From assembly GCA_018697195.1 (NCBI GenBank), contig CM031879.1:28706977-28770976 (forward strand): a stretch of DNA of 64,000 nt, read 5' to 3'. Positions 61,726 to 64,000 of the stretch are shown one piece after another. Under the pieces are notes generated by a model, which saw only the letters and a program-made list of their open reading frames with translations, did not search any database and had not been told where the DNA came from. Position 1 is the first letter of the stretch; each line of letters starts with the position of its first letter. Both the position numbers and the translations under genes were made by a program. Source of the stretch: Certhia americana (taxonomy: Eukaryota; Chordata; Aves; Passeriformes; Certhiidae).

Positions 61726-63888
61726 TAATGACAGAGACACATTTATATTGTTGTGCACTATTGGGATAGATCTGCCGCAGCAGGTGGGGAATTCCCCATT
61801 TATTGTTACCTTCATGACTGAATAATTTTCTGGGAAACTTATCTTTTATCAAAGGTAAGATGATATTTTCTGTATATAGCTGTTCCTATATACAGCTGTT
61901 CCTTGTGGCTTTAATTTAGCAAATATATGAAGACATAGCCTATCACCTAGCTGGAAGAGCTGAATGAGGTACTTTTGACAATAAAGGAATTGTTTTCTTA
62001 AAATAGCAATTTTGCATCTCTTTAAATTGCTAAAATTATAGTAAAGGAATTTACAGGAAGTGAAAACTTGGTTAAAGGAACTGTTGCCTTTTCTAATATT
62101 TCCATGGCTTTTGAACTTCAATACTTCTGATACCTTCCTATGGCATTTAATTATCAAGTCACTTGGAAAAGAACAAGAATATTCTCAGAAACATGTGAAT
62201 AACCTACTTTGCACTTCTGCAAAGCCATTAAAAGACTGTTGATTTGTAAAAAAAGACCTAAAAAAGCAGCAGACTGCTGTCTTACATGTAAGACATGGCA
62301 TAAATGGTTTTCTGTTCACCACCACCCCACTAACGTGCAATGCTTCAAAAGCTTTATGTGCTGAGTAATACAATTTACCGGTACATTGATTATCAGGCTG
62401 ACAGAGAATAGGGACATAGAGGTAGTTTTGAGGCTCTTCCTATATTTTCCTTTGCTGTTGGTGTCATAACATGTAGCAGGTGACTGCATGGTCAGAGAAA
62501 GGACCTATTCCTGGGGTACATCACTCTTATATTGATGCATTTAGGCCTTTTTGTACCACTTCTTACCCACAGGGTTCTGAGAGATTCCATCTTAAATGAG
62601 AAAATGTGGCAAGATCAAATTCAATGCAGATGTTACTAGTCCATTCTGTACCAACACCCAAACCAGGAATTCAATGACACCAATGATGGACTGAACTCAG
62701 TTTCACACTATCCATTTAGTGATGGGTAATTAAAGCATGCAAATTTTGGATTATCCAAATTAGAAATGGTTAATTTCTGTTTACCTTGTTTAACTTTGGA
62801 CTGTACAACCTACTCAGCAGATATATGCCAACATTGTTTATTTATCTAAAGGTATTTATCTAATTCAGCTGGCATATACACTCAAGACCCAGGGTATAAT
62901 CCTGGTATGATTCTCCAAAGGTGATGGTAGCATCCTGTTCTCATTTTTGGTTGCATTTTTGAGAGTTACACTGTCATAGTCTGCCTGATGTGCAGATGCT
63001 GCCTAATTACATAGTGCAAAGAGATTTGACTTCAGTGAAAATTTAGAAAAAGGAGTCTTGTGTAATGCCTGCACCGTTCTAAAAAGGCTTTGTCTGGAGG
63101 TTAAAAAAAAAAAAAAAGAAGAAAAGCTGGAATCTGAATCCTATCCAAGGATTTTCTTTGTAAAATAGTTGAATGAGTCCTAGTGTGGAGATAAAACTAC
63201 AGATAAAGGGGAAAAAAATTGTTTGTGGTACAACGGAGAGATAAGGTTCCATTTAGCATGTGCTTGTGTGGGCACCTACAGCTTGGCTGCTGTGCTGGTG
63301 GTGTTTCCCACACTGGGAGGCTACACAGCCCTTCTTCCCATGGCCATGTTCCTTGCTCTGCTGCCTCTGAGGTCCCAACGATTTCTTCCTACTTCTGTTG
63401 TCCACCAGGAATTGTGCAATACCTGCCATATGGGGCATCAAATATGAGCACACACATAAAAATATGATTGGGAGCAAAAGCGGACAAAACTGTGAGAACT
63501 TCGGTGTTTTTGAGCAAGGGCTTTGTAGTAAATAAGTTTCAGTATGAGACATGAAAATTGCTGTTTTAACTAATTTCTCAGTCAGTGGTATCTAAGGACC
63601 TTTGAAGTTGATTCCTGCTCAGTTTTTTATGATCTCTGGATTTACATTGTTCCTTTTATGAAAATCACCATAATTATAATTTTATTCTATTAAATATTTT
63701 TTTCATTCCTTCTTAAACCAGTGAAAAAAGTCTTCAAAAGCATATATTAAAAATAATAATTTTTTTCACTAACATTTTCAGTAGTAAGTCTTGCCTTTGC
63801 TTAAAATTTGTGCCATTGAAAAAGCGACTAATATTAAATATCTAACTATGCACACCAAAACTGAATCTTTATTTTTTAGTAAGCATCG
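61726..63888. other. Unique AT-rich non-coding stretch
   Basis: No supported gene. A 102-codon frame at 61849-62157 (-) and a 99-codon frame at 63253-63552 (-) show no family. It holds a perfect hairpin at 61870-61895 and an A14 run at about 63104-63117 followed by GAAGAAAAG. A slightly GC-richer patch lies at about 63240-63450. Confidence 0.65.
61870..61895. repeat. Perfect 10-bp hairpin with nested tandem unit
   Basis: CTGTATATAG (61870-61879), loop CTGTTC, then CTATATACAG (61886-61895) form a perfect inverted repeat. The sequence also reads as a near-tandem duplication (TATATAGCTGTTCC followed by TATATACAGCTGTTCC), so the hairpin may simply be a by-product of slippage. No regulatory role can be claimed. 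Confidence 0.7.
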
Positions 63889-63953
63889 AATATAATAATA
63901 ACAATAATAACAACAATAACAACAATAATAACAATAATAACAACAACAACAAC

Positions 63954-64000
<47 letters not shown>
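63889..64000. repeat. AAT/AAC compound microsatellite, open at window edge
   Basis: From about 63889 the sequence is made of AAT and AAC triplets in mixed blocks. It ends in a pure AAT array from about 63954 to the last base, nearly 16 units. The array continues beyond the window, so its full length is unknown. Confidence 0.95.

Overview
The window looks like avian nuclear DNA, most likely from a passerine. The support is: (a) several CR1 non-LTR retrotransposon tails ending in degenerate GATTCTRTG-type octamers, the dominant repeat of bird genomes; (b) one element with a tRNA-Ile-like head joined to a CR1 tail, the architecture described for a SINE in zebra finch and other songbirds; (c) one solitary LTR of the 'TGTCTTGGTTTGG...' type that I associate with songbird genomes, with TG...CA ends and a matching 5-bp duplication. 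The species and chromosome cannot be told from the sequence alone.

I found no protein-coding gene I can defend. The longest open frames (164, 161, 147, 139 and 138 codons) either lie in the CR1 copies or LTR or show no recognisable family or splicing context. The DNA is AT-rich throughout, with dense stops and many homopolymer runs. It reads as intergenic sequence or the inside of a very large intron. The small coding pieces that are real belong to retrotransposons: CR1 ORF2 C-terminal remnants at about 30.0, 35.3, 47.2 and 58.9 kb.

Layout. 1-12.8 kb: unique AT-rich DNA with one very doubtful old CR1 trace near 1.24 kb. 12,777-13,533: CpG-rich solo LTR. 13.5-23.0 kb: unique DNA with poly-T runs and one hairpin. 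23.06 kb: short CR1 tail (-). 23.1-30.0 kb: unique DNA with a (CT)18 and an AT-rich minisatellite. 30.0 kb: CR1 tail (+). 31.07 kb: a 17-base C run. 35.2 kb: CR1 (+). 36 kb: GC-richer patch, possibly a decayed LTR. 37.2 kb: tRNA/CR1 SINE (-). 41.1 kb: CR1 (-). 47.2 kb: two CR1 3' ends in fold-back arrangement. 47.4-58.6 kb: unique DNA. 58.6-59.14 kb: the longest CR1 copy (-). 61.5 kb: CR1 (-). 63.89 kb to the edge: an AAT/AAC microsatellite running off the window.

No operon-like or cooperating gene set exists here. The one dynamic relation visible is between CR1 and the SINE, which shares the CR1 tail and would have depended on CR1 reverse transcriptase for mobility. I saw no undescribed biological system. 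The items most worth checking are the SINE, the LTR, the fold-back CR1 and one exon-like segment at 58,420-58,528.
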